Shown here: in pieces, positions 22,541-30,599 of the stretch | How positions within the stretch are numbered: the first letter of the stretch is position 1 | Layout of the letters: every line of letters begins with the position of its first letter | NCBI GenBank assembly: GCA_031267675.1 | Contig: JAIRYT010000015.1 | Coordinates: forward strand, 1 to 35,310 | Reading direction: 5' to 3' | Origin: Treponema sp. | Lineage (GTDB): Bacteria > Spirochaetota > Spirochaetia > Treponematales > Breznakiellaceae | DNA length: 35,310 bases | Translations under genes and position numbers: made by a program | The notes under the pieces: model-generated | What the model saw: the letters and a program-made list of their open reading frames with translations, nothing else | Database searches by the model: none | What the model was told of the DNA's origin: nothing

Positions 22541-23680
22541 TTATCTTTTTTCAACTAAGTATAAATACTCTTTGACATATATATCTCTATTTTTTAAATT
22601 TCTACTGCCACGAAAGGTGTTATACTTAGTTTCTAAGATTTCCAATTTTCCTATTTTTTTTAATAATTTTACCATTTCATCATGTGAAATAAAACCCTCG
22701 GAATTGAATGAAATTAGTAAATATTTTGCTTTCAATTTCTCGATTAGTTCTTTAAATGAATTATATGCGTATGCCCTTTTATTATAGAAAGATCTATTCC
22801 AATTATCAGGTATACCTGAAATGCTACTAATACTTTGAGGTTCAACATAATCAACAATCAAATTCAGCATAAAATAATTTGATCCATAAGGATGCTGATT
22901 GTAAGGAGGATCAATATATGCTAAATCAATATTATCTACCGAATCGATAATGATGTTAGAATCTCCCCGGTGAACCTCATATTCGCATTCAAAATTACTA
23001 AATATTGGGAATGGTATAGCAATATTCCCAAGAATTCTTGTTAATGCATCTTCATTGTTGCCTCCAAATTTTCCAATATTTGTTTTTGAATCTTTATAAA
23101 ATCCTTTAAAAACACCAGAAGTATTTGAATGCACTGATGCTTCAGACAATAGAGGAGCCATGAAATATTTTTTATATTCACCCGGCATTCTTTCAATGTA
23201 TTTTCTCGCCGTGTCAATATAGCAGGCATTTCGATATGTATAAAACGCCCTATCGTTTTTTCGAATGACATTTCTACTTCTTGGAGCATATAGCTTTGTG
23301 ATAAGCCCGGGATTCAATTTTTCTTCTTCTAGTTGATTTAGCATTTTGTTATAATACTCTATCATTTTCTGCATATTAATTTCAGAAAAATTTGTTAAGT
23401 AGCAACCATTAATAACTTCGGAATATTTCTCTAAATCGTTTACAATAATCTTCGAGGAATAATTTTTTAAAAATCTTGCTACAATACCCGATCCTGAAAA
23501 AACATCAAATGTTTTCATCTTTTTTTTATTGAGCCTTATCAAGACTTTATTTATCCCTTTCTTAATAAATGGTAATAATGCCCTTTTATTCCCAATATAG
23601 GTAATAATTTGCTTGTTAAGATAATCATTATTTTCCTCTATAATCGCATTGTCAATATAATAAGTATTTGCTGATAACAT
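22541..23680 (-). CDS. D12-class N6-adenine DNA methyltransferase, type II RM
   Basis: A 379-residue alpha-type (D12-class) adenine methyltransferase. Order of motifs: motif X TYIGNKRALLPF (27-38), S-adenosylmethionine motif I DVFSGSG (59-65), a target-recognition region, and catalytic motif IV DPPYNQHPYGSNYFMLN (257-273). The start at 23680 has GGAAGGAGGG eight bases upstream, formed by the last codons of the endonuclease gene; the two genes are one base apart, so translation is coupled. AT-rich composition differs sharply from dinB on the left. It protects the host from the neighbouring nuclease. The sequence type resembles methyltransferases such as those acting on CATG, but specificity cannot be read from sequence. 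Confidence 0.88.
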   Translation of the reverse strand: MLSANTYYIDNAIIEENNDYLNKQIITYIGNKRALLPFIKKGINKVLIRLNKKKMKTFDVFSGSGIVARFLKNYSSKIIVNDLEKYSEVINGCYLTNFSEINMQKMIEYYNKMLNQLEEEKLNPGLITKLYAPRSRNVIRKNDRAFYTYRNACYIDTARKYIERMPGEYKKYFMAPLLSEASVHSNTSGVFKGFYKDSKTNIGKFGGNNEDALTRILGNIAIPFPIFSNFECEYEVHRGDSNIIIDSVDNIDLAYIDPPYNQHPYGSNYFMLNLIVDYVEPQSISSISGIPDNWNRSFYNKRAYAYNSFKELIEKLKAKYLLISFNSEGFISHDEMVKLLKKIGKLEILETKYNTFRGSRNLKNRDIYVKEYLYLVEKR

Positions 23681-23681
23681 A

Positions 23682-24839
23682 CTAACCCTCCTTCCGAAAT
23701 ATATTGTCAAGATGAAATTTTATATAATTCTTCATATTGTCATTCATATCTATATTTAATACATTGCGGCTGTTTTTTATAAATGCTGCGATCCCCTTGT
23801 CCGAGAAAATATCATCATTTGAATATTGTACATTTCCATTAACATCAAATGAAATATATCCCTTGTCAAAAAGTGCATCATGCAATGTACATAGGGTTAA
23901 TACATTATCGAAATCCAACCTGCCGTCATTTGTTTTCCACGGTTTTATATGACTACAAACTAACAGTTTTTCATCTTGTATTTCACATAGCAGACATTTA
24001 TACTTGTCTCGATTAAACGCTAGCGCTCTTAAGGCACTGGCATTTAATCGCACGCTATTTAATATTTTCTTTGTCGTTTCTTTATTTATAATATTATATC
24101 TGCGTTTATTAATTAATTTAATTATCTCCTCATTCGACCTATTCTGTAATTCTATTTCGCTGATCATGTCTTCGTTGTTCCGATAAGTAAAATAAGAAAA
24201 ATCAGTTGTCAATTCTCCAAGCTCCTGCAATGAAATAATTTTATCTTTAAAGTATTTTCCGCCATAATTATACAAAGGGAAAATAATATCAGGATTATAA
24301 TATTTAATATTCTCTGTATTGACAATTTCATAAAGCAACAGGTCGTTTATACAGTCGTATAACACTCCTGGAAACATATAATATTTATTCGATTCTTTAT
24401 ATAGTTTTTTGTTACCATATATCCTAAAATCACATTCTATGAGATCATATTTTTTTATTATTTCTTTCTTGATTGAGAAAGCCTTTGCCTCATAAGTTTT
24501 GTTGGCAATTAATAAATCTATTTCTTTAATAATTTCTTTATCATCACTAACAATTATTTGATTTATATCTTTTGTTATATTTAATTTTCCCAATAAACAT
24601 TTATCATTAAGATGTTTTCCGCGCAACAGCAGGATACGATCACTATCAATATCTCTTTTTATATCATAGCCGAAGTAAGATAAATTACCATCAAAACCCT
24701 GCTTATTCGGTATTTCAAAAATTTTTGAATTTATTAAATATTCAGTAACATCAGCTCTTTTAAAATACACTTCCTTTTGTTGATTACAAAAATATAAAAG
24801 TCTCAGTAAAACATTACTGCCATCATAATTTTTTTCCAC
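23682..24839 (-). CDS. HNH restriction endonuclease
   Basis: A 385-residue protein with an HNH_2-type nuclease core near the C-terminus: KYKCLLCEIQDEKLLVCSHIKPW (Cys282, Cys285, His297), then DNVLTLCTLHDALFDKGYISF (Asn312, His320, Asp321). The preceding segment LNASALRALAFNRD is typical of this group. The first 260 residues are unfamiliar and probably supply DNA recognition. GTG start at 24839. Adjacent, coupled methyltransferase makes a type II restriction enzyme the best reading. Very AT-rich. No separate controller (C) gene is visible. Confidence 0.8.
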   Translation of the reverse strand: MEKNYDGSNVLLRLLYFCNQQKEVYFKRADVTEYLINSKIFEIPNKQGFDGNLSYFGYDIKRDIDSDRILLLRGKHLNDKCLLGKLNITKDINQIIVSDDKEIIKEIDLLIANKTYEAKAFSIKKEIIKKYDLIECDFRIYGNKKLYKESNKYYMFPGVLYDCINDLLLYEIVNTENIKYYNPDIIFPLYNYGGKYFKDKIISLQELGELTTDFSYFTYRNNEDMISEIELQNRSNEEIIKLINKRRYNIINKETTKKILNSVRLNASALRALAFNRDKYKCLLCEIQDEKLLVCSHIKPWKTNDGRLDFDNVLTLCTLHDALFDKGYISFDVNGNVQYSNDDIFSDKGIAAFIKNSRNVLNIDMNDNMKNYIKFHLDNIFRKEG

Positions 24840-24853
24840 AACTTACACCCCGT

Positions 24854-24894
24854 GTGTATGAAAATTTATACACTTTCACGGATACAGATTACAA
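24854..24894 (-). promoter_or_regulatory. promoter with overlapping palindrome ahead of the endonuclease gene
   Basis: On the minus strand TTGTAA (24894-24889), an 18-bp spacer and TATAAA (24870-24865). An inverted repeat GTGTAT (24854-24859) / ATACAC (24868-24873) covers the -10 box and lies 15-34 bases before the GTG start. This is where an operator would sit; possible ligands include the methyltransferase itself, but nothing here proves it. Confidence 0.55.
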
Positions 24895-24925
24895 TATTTT
24901 TCGAAAATTGTCAATTAGTATTGCG

Positions 24926-25036
24926 GGAAAAGTCGAAGTTTTTGAAACAAAATACAACGCCTTTCGGGGGAGCCGCAATTTATCCGGCAGATCCATTCAT
25001 GTAAAAGAATATTTGTATCTGCTGGAAAAAAATTAG
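24926..25036 (+). pseudogene. C-terminal remnant of a second adenine methyltransferase
   Basis: The last 36 codons of this frame align without gaps to the C-terminus of the methyltransferase at 22541-23680: 26 of 36 residues are identical, including ETKYN, FRGSRNL and VKEYLYL. It lies on the opposite strand, to the right of the RM genes. Upstream the frame continues only into the AT-rich promoter region and has no methyltransferase motifs. It therefore looks like the stump of a related gene whose main part was lost, perhaps when the present RM pair was inserted. Confidence 0.8.
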
Positions 25037-25166
25037 GCAGTTTGCGCAGCGCTTTGGAAATAAAAAGGGAATTTACCACGAACGAACGCCAACGAATAAA
25101 CCCGGATGGAATTTCTGACAAAAAGTTCGCTTTCCGCGGCGGTTAAATTTCGCGGTCTGCGACGGG

Positions 25167-27134
25167 TTAGGTAACAAGGCCGCGTATGCTTTTGTTGCAG
25201 CTTTCCAAATCAAAGCGTTCAGGATCATAGGAGCGTTCTTCTTCGTTCCGTTCGATGGCGGAAATAAAGCGGCGAAAGCGCAGGGGCCCGTCAATAAAAC
25301 GCGGCGGAGCGGCCCCTTCGCCGGCAACACAGCTGATGCGTTCGCCCGGGTGGCTCTGGTAACGGTAAAGGATAATGATTTTAACCGTCCATTTGGGGCC
25401 AAACTCGCAAAGAAATTCGCTGGAACCCTGACGGCGCACATCGTGTATGTTTAATTCTTCTTCAAGTTTTGCGTCTTCGGGACCGGAATTGACCGCGCTA
25501 AAGACTCCCTCCGCATCCTTAAACCCAAAAAGATTCTGCATAATCGTACAAAGCTCCCTGAGCGTGGCGGAACCGGGAAGCACAAGACGCCGCCAGACAT
25601 CGGTTCCCCCCAGGCTAATCTGTACGGTATACCAGTGGTTTTCCCAGTCGGCGTTTTTGTCAAGCAGCGAAAGATTATTTTTACGATAGCTGCTTAACGC
25701 TTCGTTAATAAGGTCGCGTATATCTTCGTATGTTTCGATCATTGAATCGGCCGAATTTTCCATCACGTCCAGTTCGGCGGCCGGCGGCGCTTCGTTGCCG
25801 CCAAGGTCTTCGAGTACGCTGGCGGCGTGGCCCTGTATCTGCGAAAGAATAATAAACGTATGATTGGGCAGCCACGAGGGGTTAATATCGCTTTTTTGAA
25901 TGCGCGCCGCCAGGGCTGTTACGGCAGTGTGAAGCTCCGCAACCCGCTGGCGCAGGGCTCCCATTGGCCCGTCTACAAAGGGCGAGTATGTTTCTTCAAA
26001 TTCACGCCGCACGTCGGCAATATAACTTGCAAGGTATTCACGGTCGCGTCCCATGGCCGCCGGAAACGGAATAATTCTGTCAATAATTCTTTCGGCAAAG
26101 GGCAGCTCGGCATCCTGGGATTTTGAGGAACTGCGAAAAAGATCGTCGCGGACATAGGACTGCACAACATATTCAGAAACGGGAACACCAAGGCGCAAAA
26201 GCATTTCTTCTGTTACCGTACGATCGGGAAGGCTTCTAATTCCCTCAAGGTCCCTGCGGTCGGGAATATCCTTTCCCGCATACCAAAAACGGGTTTCGAT
26301 GCCGTAGGGCGCTGTTCCAATGCGATCCGTTTTATCGTACAAAAATTCTTCCATAGATATTGCCGGAACCTGCCTAAGCCGTTCGCCGCCAAACCATACC
26401 GCAAAGGCAATCTGTTCTTCGGTGGAAGCCGCGGCGCCTAAATACTGGAACGACTGCAAAAACCCCGACTCGGCGGCGGCAATCCATTGGTCAAGATCGT
26501 CTTTGTTCCAGGTGTTTTTTTCTACCTCCAGATCAAATATCCCTTCTTTCCAGTCGGCTGTTTTTACCACAAAACTGTCGCCCGGTACAAAGGAACATTC
26601 ACGGTAAACGTTGCGCATGTCTATGGTATGAATGGATACTTCCGGCGGGTCTTCGTACGCGTCGGCGTTGTACGCTTCTTCGTTTTTGGGATTGTCGCGC
26701 GCGACATACTGGGGCGCGTATTCTTCGCCAAAAAGGGTGTAAAAGGGATAAAATTCCTCCGGCTCGGCTTCTGTTGTGGTCGACGGAATTACCTTGCCCG
26801 CGCGGCGAAAGCAATATTCCTGGGGCAGCAGTACCGGATTTGCCCAGGGAACGCAGCGATGTCCGGGGATAAGAATGCCGTTGGCGATTTCCAGCCGCGT
26901 CGGGGTAATGACAAAACTGGCCGGCTCAAAAACGCCGCGCCGCGAAATCCAGTGTTTTCGTCCAAGGGGAAACGCCATTTGGCGGGATTCGATAAACGCG
27001 GAAATCTCGCCGCTCAGCTGGCCCCGCCGTTTGGGCTCGACCATTCGAATAAACGCGGTTACATCATCCAGGCTAAAAGGCTCAGTTACATTTTCGAGAA
27101 AATCATACAGTGCATCTTCCTGATTGATTGTCAT
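25167..27134 (-). CDS. large protein with pRiA4b ORF-3-like C-terminal domain
   Basis: A 655-residue soluble protein. The C-terminal ~140 residues, from WYTVQISLGGTDVWRRLVLPGSATLRELCTIMQ on, match the pRiA4b ORF-3 (PF07929-type) fold in its WRR…LP…TL.EL…Q..FGF pattern, though the usual HLH motif is replaced. The N-terminal ~60 residues (ALYDFLENVTEPFSLDDVTAFI) look like a winged-helix module. The central part is unknown; helices around 370-480 may form a coil. No catalytic motif is recognised. The start has no Shine-Dalgarno sequence and sits just downstream of a -10 box. Confidence 0.65.
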   Translation of the reverse strand: MTINQEDALYDFLENVTEPFSLDDVTAFIRMVEPKRRGQLSGEISAFIESRQMAFPLGRKHWISRRGVFEPASFVITPTRLEIANGILIPGHRCVPWANPVLLPQEYCFRRAGKVIPSTTTEAEPEEFYPFYTLFGEEYAPQYVARDNPKNEEAYNADAYEDPPEVSIHTIDMRNVYRECSFVPGDSFVVKTADWKEGIFDLEVEKNTWNKDDLDQWIAAAESGFLQSFQYLGAAASTEEQIAFAVWFGGERLRQVPAISMEEFLYDKTDRIGTAPYGIETRFWYAGKDIPDRRDLEGIRSLPDRTVTEEMLLRLGVPVSEYVVQSYVRDDLFRSSSKSQDAELPFAERIIDRIIPFPAAMGRDREYLASYIADVRREFEETYSPFVDGPMGALRQRVAELHTAVTALAARIQKSDINPSWLPNHTFIILSQIQGHAASVLEDLGGNEAPPAAELDVMENSADSMIETYEDIRDLINEALSSYRKNNLSLLDKNADWENHWYTVQISLGGTDVWRRLVLPGSATLRELCTIMQNLFGFKDAEGVFSAVNSGPEDAKLEEELNIHDVRRQGSSEFLCEFGPKWTVKIIILYRYQSHPGERISCVAGEGAAPPRFIDGPLRFRRFISAIERNEEERSYDPERFDLESCNKSIRGLVT

Positions 27135-27145
27135 CTTATGAAGTT

Positions 27146-27174
27146 ACTATAATTCAGAACGGCAAAAAACACAA
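27146..27174 (-). promoter_or_regulatory. promoter for the large pRiA4b ORF-3-like gene
   Basis: Minus strand TTGTGT (27174-27169), 17-bp spacer, TATAGT (27151-27146). Predicted transcript start near 27139, five bases before the ATG at 27134, so the mRNA would be nearly leaderless. Confidence 0.5.
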
Positions 27175-27217
27175 GCTTTTGGCCCAAAACTCAACGGATC
27201 TACGACAAGAATTGCCG

Positions 27218-27736
27218 CTAAAGCTCTCCGGGAATGATAATTGCCGGCAGGGATGAATCTGAAACACGACCGGATCGCGACACATAGCGGCTAAAACGGG
27301 GGGCGCAGATACGCATGATTTCCGCCTGTTCGCCGGTGTCAAAGCCGTCAAACAGAAAAAGCGCGGTCCACACGCCGTCAAGCGGGCGGGCGGCAAGATT
27401 GCCGGCGGATATTCGCCGGCTGCGGGTTTCGATAAGGTCCGGCCAGGGCGTCCAGCGCTCATCATAAAAAAGAAATTCCCTGGTAAGCCAAACCTGGAAC
27501 CGTCTGCCGTCATGGGTGCTGTATTCCCCGGTAAGCACCGCAATGGCGTTTTCGCCAAAACCGGGCGCTCCGGCCGCCCACTCATTGCCCTTCTCCAGCA
27601 CCAGACGCGGTGAGTTCCCTTCTACCGCCGTCTCCACCGCCGCTTCTGTCCGCGCTGTTTCTTCGACACTGCGCGAACAGGCAGCCAGCAGCAAAGCGAT
27701 AATCATACCCGAAACCGCATGTACCGTTTTTTTCAA
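27218..27736 (-). CDS. hypothetical lipoprotein
   Basis: A 172-residue protein with a lipoprotein signal (MKKTVHAVSGMIIALLLAAC, Cys20 anchor). The start codon is TTG, placed because GGAAGGA precedes it by six bases and the signal peptide begins there. The mature part has short beta-like stretches (FQVWLTREFLFYDERWTPWPDLIETRSR) and no recognised domain. It begins one base after the stop of the leucine-rich-repeat gene, so the two are translationally coupled and probably function together at the cell envelope. Confidence 0.65.
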   Translation of the reverse strand: MKKTVHAVSGMIIALLLAACSRSVEETARTEAAVETAVEGNSPRLVLEKGNEWAAGAPGFGENAIAVLTGEYSTHDGRRFQVWLTREFLFYDERWTPWPDLIETRSRRISAGNLAARPLDGVWTALFLFDGFDTGEQAEIMRICAPRFSRYVSRSGRVSDSSLPAIIIPGEL

Positions 27737-27737
27737 C

Positions 27738-28286
27738 TTAATCCTTCCAGGTGATTTCGCAGGGAATACCCATGAACGTATCGGAGCTGACCCTGGTCCG
27801 CCGCGAAATCTGCAGCGTTTCCATGGCCAGACAGCCGGAAAAAGCCCGCCTGCCGATGCTTTTTACGGTATCCGGCATATCGATGATTTTAAGGCTGTTA
27901 CAGTTAAAGAACGCGCCGTCTTCGATAACGCGCAGACTGCGCGGTATGTTAATTGTTTCGAGCAGGACGCAGTTAAAAAAAGCCCGCCTGCCGATGGTAG
28001 AAAGCGTATTTGGCAGCGATACCGCTTTAAGAAATGAACACCCGGCAAAGGCCTGCTCATCAATGCTGTCAACGCCCACCGGGATGTTTACCGTATAAAC
28101 CAGCGCCCCCGAAAACGCGCGGCTTCCAATGCGGTTAATGTGCAGATCGGCCGGAATACGCACGTCCCGGTCCCGCCCCCGGTATTTGACAAGCGTTTCG
28201 CCCTGAACGATAAAATCGGTATTCCCCTGGGCGCCGACCATAAAAACGCCGGCAAAGAACAACAATGCCGCGGCCGCTTTTTTCAT
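27738..28286 (-). CDS. exported BspA-type leucine-rich-repeat protein
   Basis: From the ATG at 28286 it has 182 residues: a signal peptide (MKKAAAALLFFAGVFMVGAQ) followed by about five LRR_5/BspA-type repeats of ~23 residues. Repeats read like RIGSRAFSGA, SIDEQAFAGCSFLKAVSLP, TIGRRAFFNCVLLETINIP, VIEDGAFFNCNSLKIIDMP and SIGRRAFSGCLAMETLQIS. Such proteins are common surface or periplasmic proteins in treponemes and mediate adhesion in some. Its promoter predicts a leaderless mRNA, though GGGG also stands just before the ATG. Confidence 0.8.
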   Translation of the reverse strand: MKKAAAALLFFAGVFMVGAQGNTDFIVQGETLVKYRGRDRDVRIPADLHINRIGSRAFSGALVYTVNIPVGVDSIDEQAFAGCSFLKAVSLPNTLSTIGRRAFFNCVLLETINIPRSLRVIEDGAFFNCNSLKIIDMPDTVKSIGRRAFSGCLAMETLQISRRTRVSSDTFMGIPCEITWKD

Positions 28287-28292
28287 GTCCCC

Positions 28293-28322
28293 AGTATAGA
28301 AAGCATTGCGGCCGGCCGTCAA
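28293..28322 (-). promoter_or_regulatory. promoter for the leucine-rich-repeat gene, start site at the ATG
   Basis: Minus strand TTGACG (28322-28317), 18-bp spacer, TATACT (28298-28293). The expected start site, seven bases beyond the -10, is the A of the ATG at 28286. Confidence 0.65.
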
Positions 28323-28336
28323 GGTCGGGATGCGCT

Positions 28337-29113
28337 TCACGGCGAAGCAAATTCATTCCATACTACCACCGAAGCGGACCCCGACTTTGCGGCGGGTTTG
28401 ACAAACAGCAGTCCCTCGGCGCATACAAAGAATTCTCCCCGCGGCGATGCCGGCAGGGTAAGTTCCTCGTCCAAAAGCCAGGAATAATCCCCGCGAAAGG
28501 GAGAGGCGGACAGCCACGGGCCGTTTGCAGGAACAGTAAACGTGATGTTTGCCGCCGCTTCCGCTTTGAGCGCGGTAACAGAAAAACTGCCCGACGCGGA
28601 CCGGCGGGCGATGGCGGCCCAGTCGGCCAGCCAGGGATCGGCCTTGAGCGTGGAGACGCTTTGCCGCGCCGTACGAAAACGCTGCCAGTTAAAAAACTGC
28701 GCCCGGCGCTCCTGCCGGGCGGCGGCGGCATTGTCCAGTTCGCGGTAAAAAAACGCATCGACGCCGCCTTCCCAGTCAAGGCTCATGCTGGTTCCGTGTA
28801 CGTCAAACGGATAAATTCCCCCGGCGGGGTAATACAGGCCGGGCGCGATTCCCTTTTCCGGCCAATACGGCCAGGCAAAAACGGCGGTCGGCCATTCCGC
28901 CGGCACCGAAATGCTCGTTCCCCCGCCGTCCAGCCAGGCGCTGTTGTTTTCTCCCGAGGGGCCCTTCCATTCCAGCTTCCAGCGGGATTTTCCCAGTATG
29001 TCGTCCACGGCTGAATGTTCCGGCAGCCGGACCGCGACCGAAGTACGCATAATCCGGTCGTCGCAGGCAGCCAGAACAGCCAGTAAGCCGGCAATAAGTG
29101 CAGCATGTTTCAT
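28337..29113 (-). CDS. hypothetical lipoprotein with N-terminal LAAC lipobox
   Basis: A 258-residue protein with lipoprotein signal MKHAALIAGLLAVLAAC (Cys17). The rest is Trp- and Ala-rich with blocks such as WKLEWKGPSGENNSAWLDGGG, VFAWPYWPEKGIAPGLYYPAGG and a C-terminal beta-like region ending VVVWNEFASP. No domain recognised. Opposite-strand ORFs in this very GC-rich stretch are shadows: only this frame has a signal peptide and lipobox. Its start lies 99 bases from the divergent helical-protein gene. Confidence 0.65.
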   Translation of the reverse strand: MKHAALIAGLLAVLAACDDRIMRTSVAVRLPEHSAVDDILGKSRWKLEWKGPSGENNSAWLDGGGTSISVPAEWPTAVFAWPYWPEKGIAPGLYYPAGGIYPFDVHGTSMSLDWEGGVDAFFYRELDNAAAARQERRAQFFNWQRFRTARQSVSTLKADPWLADWAAIARRSASGSFSVTALKAEAAANITFTVPANGPWLSASPFRGDYSWLLDEELTLPASPRGEFFVCAEGLLFVKPAAKSGSASVVVWNEFASP

Positions 29114-29165
29114 ACCGCTGTTAAGGGCGCTCGTATTGACGGCGCTTTAGTACCGGGTAAAAAGA

Positions 29166-29194
29166 TTGTATAAATTTGTAATTTAGTTCATACT
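29166..29194 (+). promoter_or_regulatory. possible promoter of the 29.2-34.9 kb gene series
   Basis: TTGTAT at 29166-29171, 17-bp spacer and CATACT at 29189-29194, about 19 bases before the ATG at 29213, which has GAAGGA upstream. The match is moderate. Confidence 0.4.
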
Positions 29195-29212
29195 TTGCCC
29201 TGAAGGAAAAAT

Positions 29213-30589
29213 ATGAATCGCCAGGAATACCAAACAGCCCTGGATGCGGCCCTTGAAGCCCGCGCGGTCTGGCTCGAAAAAAACGAATATCCCAAACTCA
29301 AGGAAGAATTCAGGAATTTCCATACGGCGTTTGAGGCGATCTACACGCTTTTGATTCAGAAAAAACTGATCCACGAGGACCCCTACAAACAGGAAGCCAA
29401 AATAGGCGAAATTGCCGTTCCCAAAGCGTTTGACAACAACGGCGACCGCGTGGATCAGCTTACCATGAATCTTTCCGCCTATGATAATCAACTTGACTTT
29501 TTGGTCAACTTTTTCCAGATCAGCATCGATTCGCTTTCGCTCGAAAATATTAAACGAATCCTGGCACTGGCGCGCTACATTGACTGGGCGCGTTTTAACA
29601 ACGACACCCAAAGCGCCATAACCAAAGCGCTGGTCGAAGTGATTACCCAGGCGCGGACCGGCAGCGACGCGCTTACGTTGAGCGTTCTAAACAAATCGCT
29701 TGACGCGCTTGGCAGAAGCACCGCGCTGATACTGAACTTTCTAAGGGAAGCAACCCAGTATAACCGCGAAATCTACAAAAACGAACTGCGAAAAAAAATT
29801 ACCGGCTCCCTGAACGCCGCTACGATGGAAATTATCAAAAAAAAGTTTTCCGCGGTAATGAGCGGCAAAATTTTTTATCCTGATCTGGCAGAAGAACTTA
29901 TCAGGGAAGATTTTGATCCTGCAGGCGGCAGGTTTAAAGACGCGGTGCTTGCGGCCCTCGCCATTCCCCGTGAAAAACCAGCGGCGGCAAAAAAAGATGT
30001 CGACCTTCGAAAAATTTTACTTGAAGCATTCCCCATTATTGGAGGAGTTTCCCATACGCTTTTTGATATGCTGGGCCGGCTCGATGAAAACAACCTTGTT
30101 TTTAACGAAAAAAAAGAGGGGTTTTTTGAAAAGTTAAAGGTTATTTTTGACAAAATGTTGAACAAGGAACCCAGGCCGGTAATATACGAAATCGAATATA
30201 TTGATTCCGCCAGAGGCGTTGCCGTAAAAGAAAAAGTAAACTTTGCCGTATTCCGCCCGGATCTTGACAGGCATATCAGATCGTTTGGTTCGCTTGGATC
30301 AAAAGAAGGCCTTATCCGGCTTCAAACAATGAATGAAAAGCAGCTTTTGGGAATTCTGGAAAAAGCAATACGGGAAGCCCAGACGCTCCATCGTACCCTT
30401 GGCGGTCTGGATGAATTTTTCAGGACCGAAGCGTCCCGCGAAGCCCGTGAAAAAATAAAGGGTATCAGGCCGGAACTGGCGGCGATAAAAAACGCCATTG
30501 TCAAGGCAAATCAAAAACGTCACGAATACAGCGCTACGCTGGAAGAAGAAGAACAGCTTAAAAAACTGGGAGTTACCAGTGTTTCATAA
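29213..30589 (+). CDS. conserved helical cytoplasmic protein of unknown function
   Basis: A 458-residue protein without signal peptide or membrane segments. It is mostly alpha-helical with charged helices (QTALDAALEARAVWLEKNEYPKL near the start, LEKAIREAQTLHRTLGGLDEFF near the end). I do not recognise the family; similar proteins are expected in other treponemes. A central stretch GGVSHTLFDMLGRLDENNLVF and a possible beta segment VIYEIEYIDSARGVAVKEKVNF are notable. It lies 10 bases before the OppA-type gene and may be co-transcribed, but no functional link is shown. Confidence 0.65.
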   Translation: MNRQEYQTALDAALEARAVWLEKNEYPKLKEEFRNFHTAFEAIYTLLIQKKLIHEDPYKQEAKIGEIAVPKAFDNNGDRVDQLTMNLSAYDNQLDFLVNFFQISIDSLSLENIKRILALARYIDWARFNNDTQSAITKALVEVITQARTGSDALTLSVLNKSLDALGRSTALILNFLREATQYNREIYKNELRKKITGSLNAATMEIIKKKFSAVMSGKIFYPDLAEELIREDFDPAGGRFKDAVLAALAIPREKPAAAKKDVDLRKILLEAFPIIGGVSHTLFDMLGRLDENNLVFNEKKEGFFEKLKVIFDKMLNKEPRPVIYEIEYIDSARGVAVKEKVNFAVFRPDLDRHIRSFGSLGSKEGLIRLQTMNEKQLLGILEKAIREAQTLHRTLGGLDEFFRTEASREAREKIKGIRPELAAIKNAIVKANQKRHEYSATLEEEEQLKKLGVTSVS

Positions 30590-30599
30590 AGGGGACAGT

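Noticed and set aside
24854-24925. Coding start of the methyltransferase remnant at the GTG 24854
   Set aside because: Residues 1-24 of this frame show no similarity to a methyltransferase and cover the promoter and palindrome of the endonuclease gene.
28265-29014. Plus-strand ORF of 249 codons opposite the 28.3-29.1 kb lipoprotein
   Set aside because: Rich in Arg/Gly/Pro, no signal or domain; the minus strand has a clear lipobox.
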